Notes under the pieces: model-generated
Seen by the model: only the letters and a program-made list of their open reading frames with translations
Told to the model about the DNA's origin: nothing
Databases searched by the model: none
In this document: piece by piece, positions 45,636-57,945 of the stretch
Position numbering within the stretch: the first letter of the stretch is position 1
How the letters are laid out: each line of letters begins with the position of its first letter
Source: Dugong dugon
Taxonomy: Eukaryota > Chordata > Mammalia > Sirenia > Dugongidae
DNA length: 64,000 bases
Assembly (NCBI GenBank): GCA_030035585.1
Contig: CM057461.1
Location: 167,535,624-167,599,623, forward strand
Direction of reading: 5' to 3'
Made by a program: the position numbers and the translations under genes

Positions 45636-45689
45636 CATAGAAATTGTTTAATAAACATATTCTGGGAAAATGAATAAGAGTTTTAACAG

Positions 45690-48600
45690 AATTGGTATGA
45701 ATTGTTTGTATGGGTCATTACGGATGTTTAGTAAACTGTTCAGTGAGTAGCCATTTCTTACCTCTCTCTACTAAATGGAGGACATAATGATAGGTATGTT
45801 TTAATTGACTTTTTTTGAGGGCAAGAATGATGCGGTCAAATTATGGAATATTCTGACGATCTGTTAGGAAAGCGTAGTTCAGAAACTAACCAACTGACTA
45901 CTGAACACGTCTGGTGGTCTTCACCTTTTCTTATTTCCTGTTAACCACCACATTGAATAACCAGGGTCACATCACAATAAATACCACCAGTGGTTCAGTA
46001 AGTCCAGGGCCACATGGTTAATAAGTGATAGTGTGGATGATACTTGACACCAAATTAATCTAACTCCAAAACCTGGATTCTTAGCCCCTTGCCTATTGAG
46101 ATTACATATTGTAAAGTATGCAAAATATTTTACAAACTATAAAACTCTAAGCAAAGTTTAGATATTGACAGTATTGACAATGCAGTTCTAAGATACTGAT
46201 GGCTCATTCAGCTTATTCTTTGAATTAACTGTAAACTATGTATTTCCCTGAATGATAGAGTAGAAAATGGTGAATTTTGTATGTAAGGCAGCATTGAAAG
46301 AATCCGGGTGAGGTACTTTGCAGAAGGCTTCATTGTGATTGTATGGCTGCATTTGGCAAGCAGAGAATTCCTAATTTCCTCTGCTGTGAGCCTCCCAAGG
46401 AGACATTTATATTAGTAATACTGAATTTGCAAACGTGCATTTTAAAATTTAGCTCTATTTGTATTCCATGTCTCTCTAGGAGGTGTTCAGTACATTACCA
46501 AATTCTCTGCTTTTACCTCCTGCTAAGGATTTCAGTTCTTAGTCTAATTAATCATTAAGTGTTGTCAGTCTATCATGATGTGGTTAATTATCAGAGAGAA
46601 TGTATGTGTTTCAGACAGTCATGACCCTTTCCTGGGTAACTATAGAAACCTTAGCAGTACTAGTTATTATCTAAAATTATAGAATTTGGTTTTTAAAGCA
46701 TTATAGCCTTTGATAATTATGGGCAAGTAATTGGCTATCATCTAGGAAAAAAGAAAAGGTTGTATGAAACTAATATTTTTAAATAATTTATATAATAGAA
46801 ATTTATTTTAAATAATATGTAAATAATGGGAATGTGTTCTATAGAGTCTGACTGTAACTTAAAAGGCTTTTTCTCACCAGTTTTGTCTATTTGCTACAGA
46901 GCAAAGAATCTAGTCTTTACGGAGAATGTTTAGAACCATCTTAATACACTAGGGTAATTTCTAAGACTGCCATTTGGTACAGTAATTTTATAATACATAG
47001 GAGCTGCATATCTGGGTGGAAAGCAGCTAAATTTGGGGGCTTATACGTATCTGTATAAGTAGATGACATTGACAGTGCAAAATGTTACTGGTAGATTCTT
47101 GAAGCTATAGCTCTTCAAAGATGGGAGCAGAAGAGAAGCAAATTCTTTTTTCTTCAGAGAAATTGCATTTGAGTCAGGAAAAAAAGAAGATGTCCTTGTA
47201 CTTTCTAATATGAAAGTCAGCAAGAATTACAGTCTGAATGGGGATTACCATTAATATGAGAAGTGGAAATCTGTCATAATTTGTACTGTCCTTCACCTAC
47301 CACATTGTTAAGAGAACAGGTAACATCCCCTTTGGGGGAGGAAGTGTTTGAAGTGTGTTCTTGGCTCTGATTGATAGGGTGGATCTCAGTGGTGTGTAAT
47401 GATAGTAAATTGTTTCATGTTATAAGATGTGAACAGCTTACTTATAGATCATGACACACATGGTTCTTTCTTATTTTTGTGATGTTTGCTTTCAGAGGAG
47501 AATGTAGTGACCAGACCTTTAAATCTGCGTTTTAACTCAATGCTATTTGGTAATTTATTAGAGTAGATTAAGGGCTTTTATGTACAGTTGCAGATATTAG
47601 AACCAGAGTATCACAATATTGGTACATAAGAACTGAAGGCCCAAGTGAATTCTATATTTCCAAGAAATTATAATTAAAATATACGTGTAAATGTCTATAC
47701 TTGAGATTTCAATCATTTTGACTATTTTTAATACACAAGCTTAACTCTTATTTTCCCAATTGACTGCATCACAGAATAAAGCTGGCATTGTTAAAATCGA
47801 TATTTACTTTTCAGATCAAAACATAAATTAAGGATTTTGGCAATAAGGATTTAGCTGCCAACTTAGTTGATGATGAATGATAATGGCTACGATGGCATTC
47901 CATTGTTGAGCTTCTACTAGAAAGCAAAAGAATAATTTTTTTTCTTGTCAGAAATGTAAGTAGCTACAGATATTAATGACTTATTGGTTTGAAAAGAATT
48001 TTTTAAAAGTTCCTAACCTTGCAGTATCATATGACTAGGTATGTGTTATGAATACATCTAACCTGAACCTAGTATTTGCTAGTTGTTTAATATAGTTTTA
48101 GGGTGATTTTGCTTTGGTGAATATAAGCACGTAATAGCCTGTTTTTTTTTGTTGTTATTCTGGCATTATGAATTGTGCCATTGACAATCTCTTACTACGT
48201 GCTAATCGCTTTTTAAGCTTTGATTATTAGACTCTGCTCTTAATATTTATTTATTTATTTATTTATTTTACTGTACACATTTCCTGGCTAATCATGCTTT
48301 TAAAAGTTTAGGTGACGAGAAACAATGAAAATTAAATCTCTAATTTAAAATTGGTATTTAAAACACCTAAATTTACAAATTTTGTGAGCTGAGAGCGTGT
48401 TAGACTCTGATATGGTGAGTGTAATGTCACTGGTTCCGTTATGCCAGAATGTCGATCAGCCTAATTATTTAAGAATCTTCTGGTTCTCTGGCATGCTACA
48501 GCTGTGACTTTCCCTTTGTCTCTGAAATAACTGTCTTCCACACTGCATATGCATGAGAGAATGTTCTATCATATTAGTAAATCACGAGTTTTATTCCTTG

Positions 48601-49290
48601 TTAAAATGATACTGTTTGCTAAATATATATTAAGACACTCCTAGTTGTTTATCTGCTTGAATAAAGCCACACCAGTCATCCATTTGTAAAATATTTTAAG
48701 TCAGCCATATGAAAAGACAATTCAGTGCAACTAAAGCTATTTCTAATAATTCTGCAAAAAAGTATTTTTCCACCTTATCTTCCCCAATTAGAAAATGCAT
48801 TATTTATCCCTTTTTATAATTCTCTTACCTTCCTTGGTTAAGCATGGATGTTTCCAATGTAGTGTTTTAATTGGTTTATTTTTATACTACTGGTTACTGC
48901 TAATAATTGGAGACACATAAATGCTGGTTAGTTCAAATTACTTCTGACAAGAGGAAGGGTGAGAATTCCAGATTTGTGATTGTTTTTGGTTTTTCTAAGA
49001 CTGCTTGTCCCTTAAAGATTTCTGTTCCATGTACCTATTGTGACACTTCCCTTTAACTTGAATTCAGTGAGAAGATGTCTGTGCCACAAACTCTTCTTTT
49101 TTATGCTAAGCTAGTCTGGCAGTGAAAGCATTTTAAATGACTTGGCAGGCAACCTGTCTTATCTCTCAGTGGTCTCATTCTCTGAACTCCTCATGCAAGG
49201 GAGACAGTTAAGTCCAGAACATGCTTATGACATTATGGAATGATCAAAACCATAGTACTTTCTCTTTTACCTGAATGGAGAAACTCTGGT
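45690..49290. other. 3.6-kb repeat-poor block; no gene found
   Basis: No nameable mobile element and no coding region in 3.6 kb, the longest such stretch here. It contains a TTTA tetranucleotide run (48244-48269) and an octamer-pair-like TGCATATGCATGA (48544-48556). Candidate conserved non-coding DNA, unproven. Confidence 0.45.
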
Positions 49291-49294
49291 GTAA

Positions 49295-49495
49295 TGATAA
49301 TCAGTGTTAATATATATGGAGCACTTCCCGTGTGCCAGACACTCATTTAGTCCTCCAGAGAACCCATTTTGCAGATGAGCAAACTGAGATCCAGAGAGGT
49401 AAGTGTATCATCCAGAAGTCACAGATAATAAGGGGCAGAGATGGGATTCAAACCTAGGCAGTCTGGCTTCAGAGCTTGGGTCCTTACCTATTAAC
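49295..49495 (-). mobile_element. MIR SINE relic
   Basis: CTCCAGAGAACCCATTTTGCA, GATGAGCAAACTGAGATCCA, GATGGGATTCAAACCTAGGC and CAGTCTGGCTTCAGAGC follow MIR in reverse; head and core are well kept. Confidence 0.85.
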
Positions 49496-49644
49496 TATTC
49501 TTCTCTGAACTTTCCTTGCTCGATTTACCGTGGATCCGATTTTAGGTGAAGTTGATGCTTTCTTTTGGCTTTTCACAGAGAGAATACGAAAATCATTTTT
49601 CAGCTTTTTTGTGTGTATGTATAATTCACTTTTTAACCTATTAT

Positions 49645-49815
49645 AATGATTAAGAGGTCAAACTCTAGAGCCAGAGTTTCTGAATTAAAAAATATCTTAA
49701 TCTGTAAAATAGGAATGATAGCGTTTTCTGGCCAGTTGGGATGCTGTGATGATAATATTGAGGGAAGCGTGCCTGGTGCACAGCGCATACTCAGTTTTGA
49801 GTGATTATTAACGAT
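49645..49815 (+). mobile_element. MIR SINE relic
   Basis: CAAACTCTAGAGCCAGAGTTT, TAATCTGTAAAATAGGAATGA and GTGCCTGGTGCACAGCGCAT in MIR order, with part of the core missing. Confidence 0.65.
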
Positions 49816-51520
49816 AGGACAGTAAATAAAGGATGTAAATAAAGGCAAGAGTCATCCTACCTACCTGTCTTAGGGAAGACTTACCTTATGGAAAGTGCTT
49901 TACTATAAATCTTATATGTCTACTAACTAGTGGCAACACAGGCTTTCTTCACAGAATCTATATGTTTGAGCAAATTGCCAGTTAGGCAAATCTTTACGAA
50001 GTGAATATTTTTTTTCAACTTCTTTTCTTGAAATGACTTTGAAGATGACAAAGGACCATTTCTTTTTCTATTTTTTTTGACCTGAAGATTATTGAGTTCC
50101 TTTAAATCTTTTAAAATTGCTTGCTTAAAGCATAACTTATACCTTTCTGGTATAAGAATGTACTGAAAATATCTAAAATATTGCTAGTCCCCAATTTCAC
50201 TGGCTTCTTACATGGTTTCCCATCTGGGGTGCTACTTCTGTGGCACGACATTTTTCCTTGTCTTTCCTCTTGCCACGACAGATTCTACTGCTTCATGAAT
50301 GGAAGCCTTACCATTCCTCATTTATTTTCTGCATTGTTTCCCCGGAATTTCATTTCTTACTTTACCCTATTTCTGTTCAGTTTCTGAGGATAGGGTCTGA
50401 AATAAGCAGATGAAGAACAGGAAGGGAAGAGAAGAGACTGAAAGGAGAAAGGAAGGTCCTGGTAGACCACTCCTGTTCTCTACCTCTCTTCGCTCCTGGT
50501 AGCCTGAAATCAGGAGAATACTCCTTGACAATTCTTATTTCCCCAGTGGAAATGTAATTCAGCCTAATGGGAAGAAACGGCAAGCAAACATTCACACACA
50601 GTGTATTAAATACCAGAGATAGAGAAACTACTTCTGCTTTGGAATTTTGGAAACTGTCAACAATAAGAGAAAATGTTTGTGCTGGATCCTGAAGATTGAG
50701 GTGTTTGCCAAGTCCCATGGTTGCTGGGTACAGCTGAGCCTGTCTTTAGTTGTCTGATGGGGCAAATAGGCATTTGTGGGCTGGCCAGGGAACCACACTA
50801 CCAAGGGTAACATCACTTCCGTGGGAGATTGTTTCTGTTTTCTTAACTGATGTACAAATATAACTTTGGTATACAACTCATTTATAAGTTGATAGAATGT
50901 GACTACTCTCATAAGTATATCACTTATATACTGCCCATCCTTTCAGTGACAAAGATGAGATTTCTGGCCAAATTCACATTGAGTTTTTTCAGCAGTGATA
51001 ATGAATTTATACTGCTCCATAAGCATTCTTGCTCAGTGTCTAGTAACATGTGTTTGTAGGACCTGAATTAAGCTTTCAGTCTGTGGCCATGAAAATGATC
51101 CAAGCCAAGGAACCTGTGTGAAAATCAAATCCATAACCTTGCTTTCAAAACTTAAACAGTCAAGGACAGCAACTATAAAACTCTAAAAATCAATACTGAT
51201 AGGTAGTGTATGAAAGATGAATCACAGAACAAATACACTGAAAAAATATGTATCCAAACTCTGAAAGTATGATCGTGTTTTACTCACTATTCACATCATA
51301 AGAAATTGTATTTCTAACAGTTTAATCAGTTTTCCATTAATCCAGGGTGTTTCCTTTACATGTTGTAACACTTTCTGACTGTTTGAACTTTTCTCTAATC
51401 CACTTCTTTCCCTGGGGTGTGTATAAACATTTTCGCTGTTCCCCCATGTGATCTGGCCCATTTTTCTCTCTCCAACTTTGTTTTCTTTCCGGCCTCTGCC
51501 TTGAACTCTAGACTTCCACT
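49816..51520. other. No recognisable gene
   Basis: Minus-strand frames of 113 and 94 codons (50377-50718, 50628-50912) overlap each other and have no motif or start context; probably chance. Confidence 0.45.
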
Positions 51521-51524
51521 GTAG

Positions 51525-52090
51525 TGAATTAATCACCAGCAGTTCCTGGATGGGCCAAGCTATCTTACGTCTGTTCTTTGTTCTCTGTCCTCCCCAAGCC
51601 CAACTTGTTAGCTCCTCCTCTTTCAGGACTCAGCTTGGAAGTTGGGTCTTCTTAGCCATCCTTCCCGGATGTGTCCCACTGGTGCTCTCTTCAGGGCTAG
51701 ATAGATTCTCCTGCCATGCCCTGCCAACCAAAACCCACTGCTGTTGAGTCGATTCTGACTCACAGTGACCCTATAGGACAGAGTAGAAATGCCCCATAGG
51801 GTTTCCAAGGAGTAACTGGTAGATTCAAACTGCCGACCTTTTGGTTAGCAGCCGAACTCTTAACCAGTGTGCCACCAGAGCTCCCCATGCCCTACCATAA
51901 CATACCAGAACCTACCAAAATACTTGGGTGCGCCCTTCTGAAACCCTTATCACAAAGGGTTACATATACTAGTCCCCTTAACTAGACTGTTAGACTGTTT
52001 TTATTCATTATTTCATTGCAAACACTTTAGCCTGGTGCCTGATATGCATGGGGCACCCAATAAATAAGAATATGTTGAATAAATTAGTAG
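51525..52090 (+). mobile_element. L2 LINE 3' end, split by an AfroSINE
   Basis: CAGGACTCAGCTTGGAAGTTG and CCATCCTTCCCGGATGTGTCC before the SINE, then TAGCCTGGTGCCTGATATGCA and AATAAATAAGAATATGTTGAA after it, in L2 order. Confidence 0.75.
51727..51884 (-). mobile_element. AfroSINE, short form, with 13-bp target duplication
   Basis: GTTGAGTCGATTCTGACTCA, GGGTTTCCAAGGAGTAACTG, B-box complement GATTCAAACTGCCGACC and head complement CCACCAGAGCTCC. CCATGCCCTGCCA (51714-51726) and CCATGCCCTACCA (51885-51897) are the duplication, one base apart. Confidence 0.95.
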
Positions 52091-53890
52091 GTTTTATTTA
52101 CTTTTACTTCTTTTCTTTCCAAACTGGTTTTAAATATTTAACTGATAGCCAGAATTTTCATTGGGTACCATTAATGCACCACAGCGGGTGAGTGTGTAGA
52201 ACCAACAAACTGCTACTTTCTTGATTTGGGACATCACATAAATCTTATAGGGAGCAGGTTATCCAAATGACAAAACAAACTGGTATATGATGACAGGCAC
52301 AGCATGGTTCTGTTGGATCTTAAATTCAGGAAATTCAAGGTGCCTGTTTTACATAGACTTAATTTACTACTCCCTAAATTCCTTATGTTGAATTCTTTTG
52401 GATTCTCTAAAATAAGTTCCAGTCAAACAAAGGATGCTTCTATTGTGTTCAGGTGCTTTGTGTTTGCCTTTTGTTTGTTTATTTGCTTTGGTCCTTTCTG
52501 TGAATTACAGGAGCTCAGAGCTGTAGTGACCTGTATGCACTTCAGACTCCATACAGTGGCCTGAATTTACTGCCATCTCCTTGGATGGCAATAAGCTAAA
52601 CATTTGAAAAATTACTGTATCACCAGGTACCCAAGGAGGTCACTTGAATGCAGTCTGGCTAGTAAGTTCCTTGTCCTATTTATTTTCCCTTGTCAGTGTT
52701 GCTCTGGGATCCTTAGGACTTTATGACGAGTATAGCTTTTTTTTTTTTTTTTTTAACATAAAAAATCATCTATATTGATTTTCTTTAGCAAGCAAATAAC
52801 AAAACACCACATCTAAAACGAGTTATTTCAGAGATGGTACATGACAGTGCCATCAATGCAATAAAAAAAAAACTATATTTATCACAATATAGATACTCTG
52901 AGCATCAAATAGTGTGAAAATTGCGAGCATTAATGTAATAAAGACAAAAAATGTCAATAGGACTAAAAGCCACTTGCCAGTTATGCACTCTGAAATGATT
53001 GTGACTTAGAGAACTACTTAGTTCTCTGGGCACGTATGATGTCAATGCTTGGTTTCTTTACAGTCCGTATCAGCTAAACATACTTATGTTTCTTGTTTGT
53101 CAGCATAGGTTTTGGCATCACGGATGAAAGAGGAGATTTGTTTTTATGGCAGCCTAGGATTTATTCAGTACATCTTTTGGAATCCCAACTATATGCTGTT
53201 TAGGAACACTTCTCAACTCAGAGTGCTGCTTGCTATCCCTTTTCATTAGGGTAAAGCATCACTTCAGCTGGGTCATGTTTACTCTGCTGCATAGGGACTA
53301 CCCTGGAGTTCACCCATTGAAGTACCTGGTATTATATTTCACTCTTATTCTATCTCCTCCCCTGTTAGAGATCCCCAACTTTTGTTAATCTCTTTTCTAA
53401 TCTGCTTCCTAAATATCTTCAGATGTTGAGGCAGAGCTGTTAAGAGGAAGCATACCTCTGAGCCAACAGTGGGGTATATATAGTCTTAGCACTATTAGAG
53501 ATGGTGATTCTAGAAGTTAACCCCTAACTCAGTACTGAGTTATACCTAATTAAATTAGATCACCTTTTAGTAAATAGGATTTCTGGAAAGTAGGTATGAT
53601 AACTAACAAGAGTAGGCTTTGTTTTCCCTTGACCAGTTGAATGAAGGAGCTTTGCTTTTTTTTTCATTTTAGCATAGCCAACTCATGTTTGAGTATCAGG
53701 ATTCTGGACCCTCAATATATTCTTAATTTGTAGAATAGATTCTCTTTTACTAGCTTTCAAGGAGAAAACATATTTTATAATTGTCAGGTGGCTTTAAAAG
53801 AAAAGAACTTTGGGGAAGACACTCAACACAAATTTTATGGACAGGGTTGAATATATGAACAGTGATATTCTGCTTGATCCTACTCAGTCT
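52091..53890. other. No confirmed gene; poly-T start of a possible retrocopy
   Basis: A run of 17-18 T at 52738-52755 is followed by 3'-UTR-like AT-rich sequence on the minus strand. No parent gene is recognisable; see findings. Confidence 0.4.
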
Positions 53891-53894
53891 TGAA

Positions 53895-54110
53895 GACTCC
53901 TTCCCTGTCTTCCCCTCTCCCTCCTCTTTGGTGTGTTTTGGGTCTCCCTTCCTTGAGTCCTCTAACTTGGCAGAGTGTGGCTGTTAAACTGGGTTTGTCC
54001 TTTGATCCCTTTAGACTGAGCTCCTGTGGCATTGTGACTATCATCTCTCTGATTTCAGTACAGCTCTCGGTCTATAGTAAATGTTTAATACATGTTTTTT
54101 TGAATAAATT
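53895..54110 (+). mobile_element. Possible L2 LINE 3'-end relic
   Basis: GACTGAGCTCCTGTGGCATTG, TCTATAGTAAATGTTTAATAC and TTGAATAAATTTGC have the L2 3'-end layout, but the match is weak. Confidence 0.4.
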
Positions 54111-54738
54111 TGCTTCTATAATGACTCCTGAATGATTTGTGTGTCAAGTCAGGTAGAAATCATCTTTCCTGATGGTTATGCTTTTGAGAATCTAAAGTAT
54201 CCTGGTAAATATCTGCTTGTATTTTACCCAGTATACTGGGAGAATAAAATACACATAAACTAATGGGGTTTATTATGTAAGGATAGAAAATATCTTAATC
54301 ATGGAGGATGGCTGAGATATACTGACTGTAATAAGTGGCCAAAAAAATAACTAACCCTCCAGCTTGGTATTCAGCTTGAACTTGAGAAGAACCTATAGAA
54401 TATATTCTTCAGCAGCCCCACATTGTTACTTCATAGGGCCTGTTAAATTCCCATTATAGACAGAGGAATAGAGCCCACAGTGTGCAAAAAGAATGACAAA
54501 CTGCCTGTTATTTAGCTTTGTCATGCACACAGTGGAGTTCTTAAAGTGACTCAGGTTCTGGAAGTTATTATAAGCAATCAAGATGCACATGATCCTTTCT
54601 CATATTAAATCAAATTTTTTGACCAAATTTGAGTTTAATATAACTGCCATTAGGTGCCCCATCATTTCTGGTAGTAAGTTTTCTTCTAGATAAAAAACCT
54701 GTTGGCTCCCAGAAAGTAATCTTGGGTTTTTGCTCCAG
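54111..54738. other. No recognisable gene
   Basis: Single-copy DNA. Confidence 0.5.
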
Positions 54739-57700
54739 TTGTTGTCATTGTTAGGTGCCAGATAGTTGGTTCTGACTCATAGTGACCGTATGTATAACAG
54801 AATGAAACACTGTCCGGTCCTGCGCCATCCTAAAAATCAGTGCTATGTTTGAGCCCATTATTGCAGCCACTGTATCAATCCATCTTGTTGAGGGTCTTCC
54901 TATTTTTTGCTGACCCTCCACCTTAACAAGCCTGATGTTCTTCTCCAGGGGTTGGTCCCTCCTGATAACATGTCCAAAGTACCTGAGACAGAGTGTCGCC
55001 ATCCTCACATTCAAGGGGCACTCTGGCTGCATTTCTTCCAAGACAGACTTGTTTGTTATTCCAGCAGTCCATGGTATAATCAATATTCTTCATCAACACT
55101 GTAATTCAAAGGCATCAATTCTTCTTCAGTCTTCCTTATTCATTGTCTAGCTTTCAAATGAATATGAGACAATTGAAAATACTGGGGCTTGTGTGAGGCA
55201 CACCTTAGTCTTCAAGGTGAAATCTTTGCTTTTTAACACTTTAAAGATGTCTTTTGCAGCAAATTTGCAGAATGCAATATGTAGCTTGATTTCTTAACTG
55301 CTGTTTCCACGTGCACTGGTTGTGATTCCAAGTAAAATGAAATCCTTGACAACTTCAGTGTTTTCTCCATTAATCATAATGTTGCTTATTGGTTCAGTTC
55401 TGAGGATTTTTGTTTTCTTTAGGTTGAGATGTACTCCATACTAAAGTCTGTAGTCATTGATCTTCATCAGTAAGTGCTTCAAGTCCTCTTTGCTTTCAGC
55501 AAGCAAGGTTCTGTCATCTGCATATCTCAGGTTGTTAATGAGTCTTCCACCAATTCTGATGCTGTGTTCTTCTTCATATAGTCCAGCTTCTCAGCTTATT
55601 TGTTGAGGATACAGATTGAATAAATATGGTGGAAGGATACAACTCTGATGCATACCTTTCCTGATTTTAAACCACTCAGTATCCCCTTGTTTTATTCCAA
55701 TGACTACCTCTTGATCTATGTACAGGCTCTGCATAAGCACAATTTAATGTTCTGGAATTCCCATTCTTCGCAATGTCATCCATAATTTGTTGTAATCCAA
55801 ACAGTGAAATGCCTTTGCATAGTCAGTAAGATACAGGTAAACATCTTTCTGGTATTCTCTGTTTCAGCCAAGATCCATCTGACATCAGCAATGATATCCC
55901 TCATTCCACATCCTCTCCTCAGTCCAGCTTGAATTTCTGGCAGTTCCCTGTCGATGTACTACTGCAACCACTGTTGAATTGTCTTCCGAACAATTTTACT
56001 TGCATGTGATATTAATGATATTGTTCGGTAATTTCCGCTTTCCGTTGGATTACCTTTCTTTGGAATGGACACAAATATGGATGTCTTCAAATCAGTTGGC
56101 CAGGAAGCTGTTTTCCAGATTTTTTGGCATAGACAAGTGAGCACCTCCAGCCCTGCATTCATGTTTTAAAACATCTCAACTGGTATTCCATCAGTTCCTG
56201 GAGCCTTGTTTTTCACCATTCTCTTCAGTGCAGCTTGGTCGTCGTCTTTTACTGCCATCCTTTCTTGATCATATGCTACCTTCTAAAATGATTGAACGTC
56301 GACGAGTTCTTTTTTGATACAGTGACTGTATATTCCTTCCATCTTCTTTTGATGCTTGCTGCTTTTTACAATATTTTGCCCATAGAATCCTTCAGAATTA
56401 CAACTGGAAGTTTGACTTTTTCCTTCAGTTCTTTCAGCTTGAGAAATGCTGAGCGTGTTCTTCCCATTTGGTTCTCTAACTCCAGGTCTTTGCACATTTC
56501 GGTGCAATACTTCACTTTGTCTTCTCAAGCCAACCTTTGAAATCTTCTGTTCACCTCTTTACCTCATCATTTCTTCTGTTTGCTTTAGCTGCTGTACATT
56601 CAAGCGCAAGTTTCAGAGTCTCTTCTGACATCCATTTTGTTTTTTTTCTTTCTTTCCTGTCTTTTTAATGATCTTTTGCTTTCTTTGTGTGTGATATCTT
56701 TGATGTCCCCACAACTCATCTGATCTTTGGTCATTAGGGTTCAGTTAGTCTTGAAATGGTCTCCAAATTCAGGTGGGATATACTCAAGGTCATATTTTAG
56801 TCCTCATGGATTTGTTTTAATTTTTTTCAGCTTCAGCTTGTGCTTGCATATGAGCAATTGGTGGTCTGTTCCGCAGTCAGCCCCTGGCCTTGTTCTGCCT
56901 GATGATATTGAGATTTTCTGTTGTTTCCTTCTACAGATATAGTAAGTTTGATTTCTGTGTTTTCTATCAGGTGAGGGCCACATGTATAGTCGCTGTTTAT
57001 GTTGTTGGAAAATGTATTTGCAATGAAGAAGTCATTTGTCTTGCAAAATTCTGTCATGTGTTTTCTGACGTTGTTTCTATCACCAAGGCCATTTTTTCCA
57101 ACTACAAATCCTTCTTTGTTTCCAACTCTTACATTGTAATCACTAGTAATTATAAATGCATCTTGATTGCATGTTTGATCAATTTCAGACTACAGAAGTT
57201 GGTAAAAATCTTCTATTTCCTCATCTTTGGCATTAGTGGTTGGTGTGTAAATTTGAATAATAGTTGTATTAACTGATCTTCCTCATAGGCATATGGATAT
57301 TATCCTATCACTGCTAGCGTTGTACTTACAGGATGGATCTCAAAATGTTCTTTTTGATGATGAATGCAGCGTAATTCCTCTTTAATTTGTCATTCCCAGC
57401 CTAGGAGACCATATGATTATCTGATTCAAAACGATCAGTACCAGTACATTTCAGCTCACTAATGCCTAGGATACTAATCTTTATGCATTCCATTTCATTT
57501 TTGATGACTTCTAATTTTCCTAGATTCATACTTCCTACACTCCACGTTCTGATTATTAATGGATATTTGCAGCAGTTTCTTCTCATTTTGAGTCATGCCT
57601 AGCAAATGAAAGTCCCAAAAGCTTGACTCCATCCATGTCATTAAGGTCAACTCTACTTTGAGGAGGCAGCTCTTCCCCAGTCGTATTTTGAGTGCCTTTC

Positions 57701-57945
57701 AACCTGAGGGGCTCCCCTTTGACGCTATATCAGACATGTTCTGTTGCTATTCATAAGATTTTCACTGGCCAATTTTTCAGAAGTAGATGGCTAGATCCTT
57801 CTTCCTAGTCTGTCTTAGTCTGGAAGCTATGCTGAAACCTGTCCACCTTGGGTGACCCTGCTGATATTTGAAATACTGACAGTGTAGCTTCCAGCATCAT
57901 AGCCTCATGGAAGCCACCATAGTATGACAAACTGACAGACAAGAA
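54739..57945 (-). mobile_element. Near full-length RTE (Bov-B-like) LINE, broken
   Basis: About 3.2 kb, the usual RTE length. The 3' tail at the left is a GTTGTTGTCATTGTTAGGTGCC tract. The 5' end at the right (57650-57945) is the non-coding leader that also appears in the SINE-like copies at 17.7, 30.5 and 45.3 kb. Endonuclease and reverse transcriptase pieces are in the expected order. No clear target duplication was found. The copy has several frameshifts and stops and is dead. RTE elements of this type are known in afrotherians and are thought to drive AfroSINE movement. Confidence 0.93.
54751..57586 (-). pseudogene. RTE ORF2 (endonuclease plus reverse transcriptase), broken
   Basis: Pieces in order from the 5' end: 57401-57586 endonuclease start (TWSVGSMNLGKLEVIKNEME, then ILGISELKCTG; E in the ISE motif is kept). 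Next, 56833-57057 is the endonuclease end (FCKTNDFFIANTF, then YTCGPHLIENTEIKL). 55959-56162 is the reverse transcriptase (SIFVSIPKKGNPTESGNYRT, then ISLISHASKIVRKTI). The catalytic box LRYADDRTLLA lies near 55500-55530 with YADD intact. 54751-55083 is the C-terminus (LRYFGHVIRRDQPLEKNIR, then GRPSTRWIDTVA). The pieces lie in different frames, so there are at least three frameshifts, plus internal stops. The protein would nick DNA and copy RTE RNA by target-primed reverse transcription; this copy cannot. Confidence 0.9.

Larger units (their letters stand above)
44030..45685 (+). mobile_element. L2 LINE 3' end split by two later insertions
   Basis: Three L2 pieces in correct order: 44030-44220 (CAGCTGCCATCTCCTATCTGG, TTCTGATTATTTTACTCTCC), 44868-45287 (TTATTGCTCTTAAGATAAAG, GGCCTACAAGGCTTTATATT, ACAGATTCCATGAGAGAAGG) and 45636-45685 (TGGCACATAGAAATTGTTTA, AATGAATAA). 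An LTR fossil and a SINE lie in the gaps. Confidence 0.88.

Noticed and set aside
50377-50912. 113- and 94-codon minus-strand frames as a host gene
   Set aside because: They overlap in different frames, lack motifs and have no upstream exon or promoter evidence.
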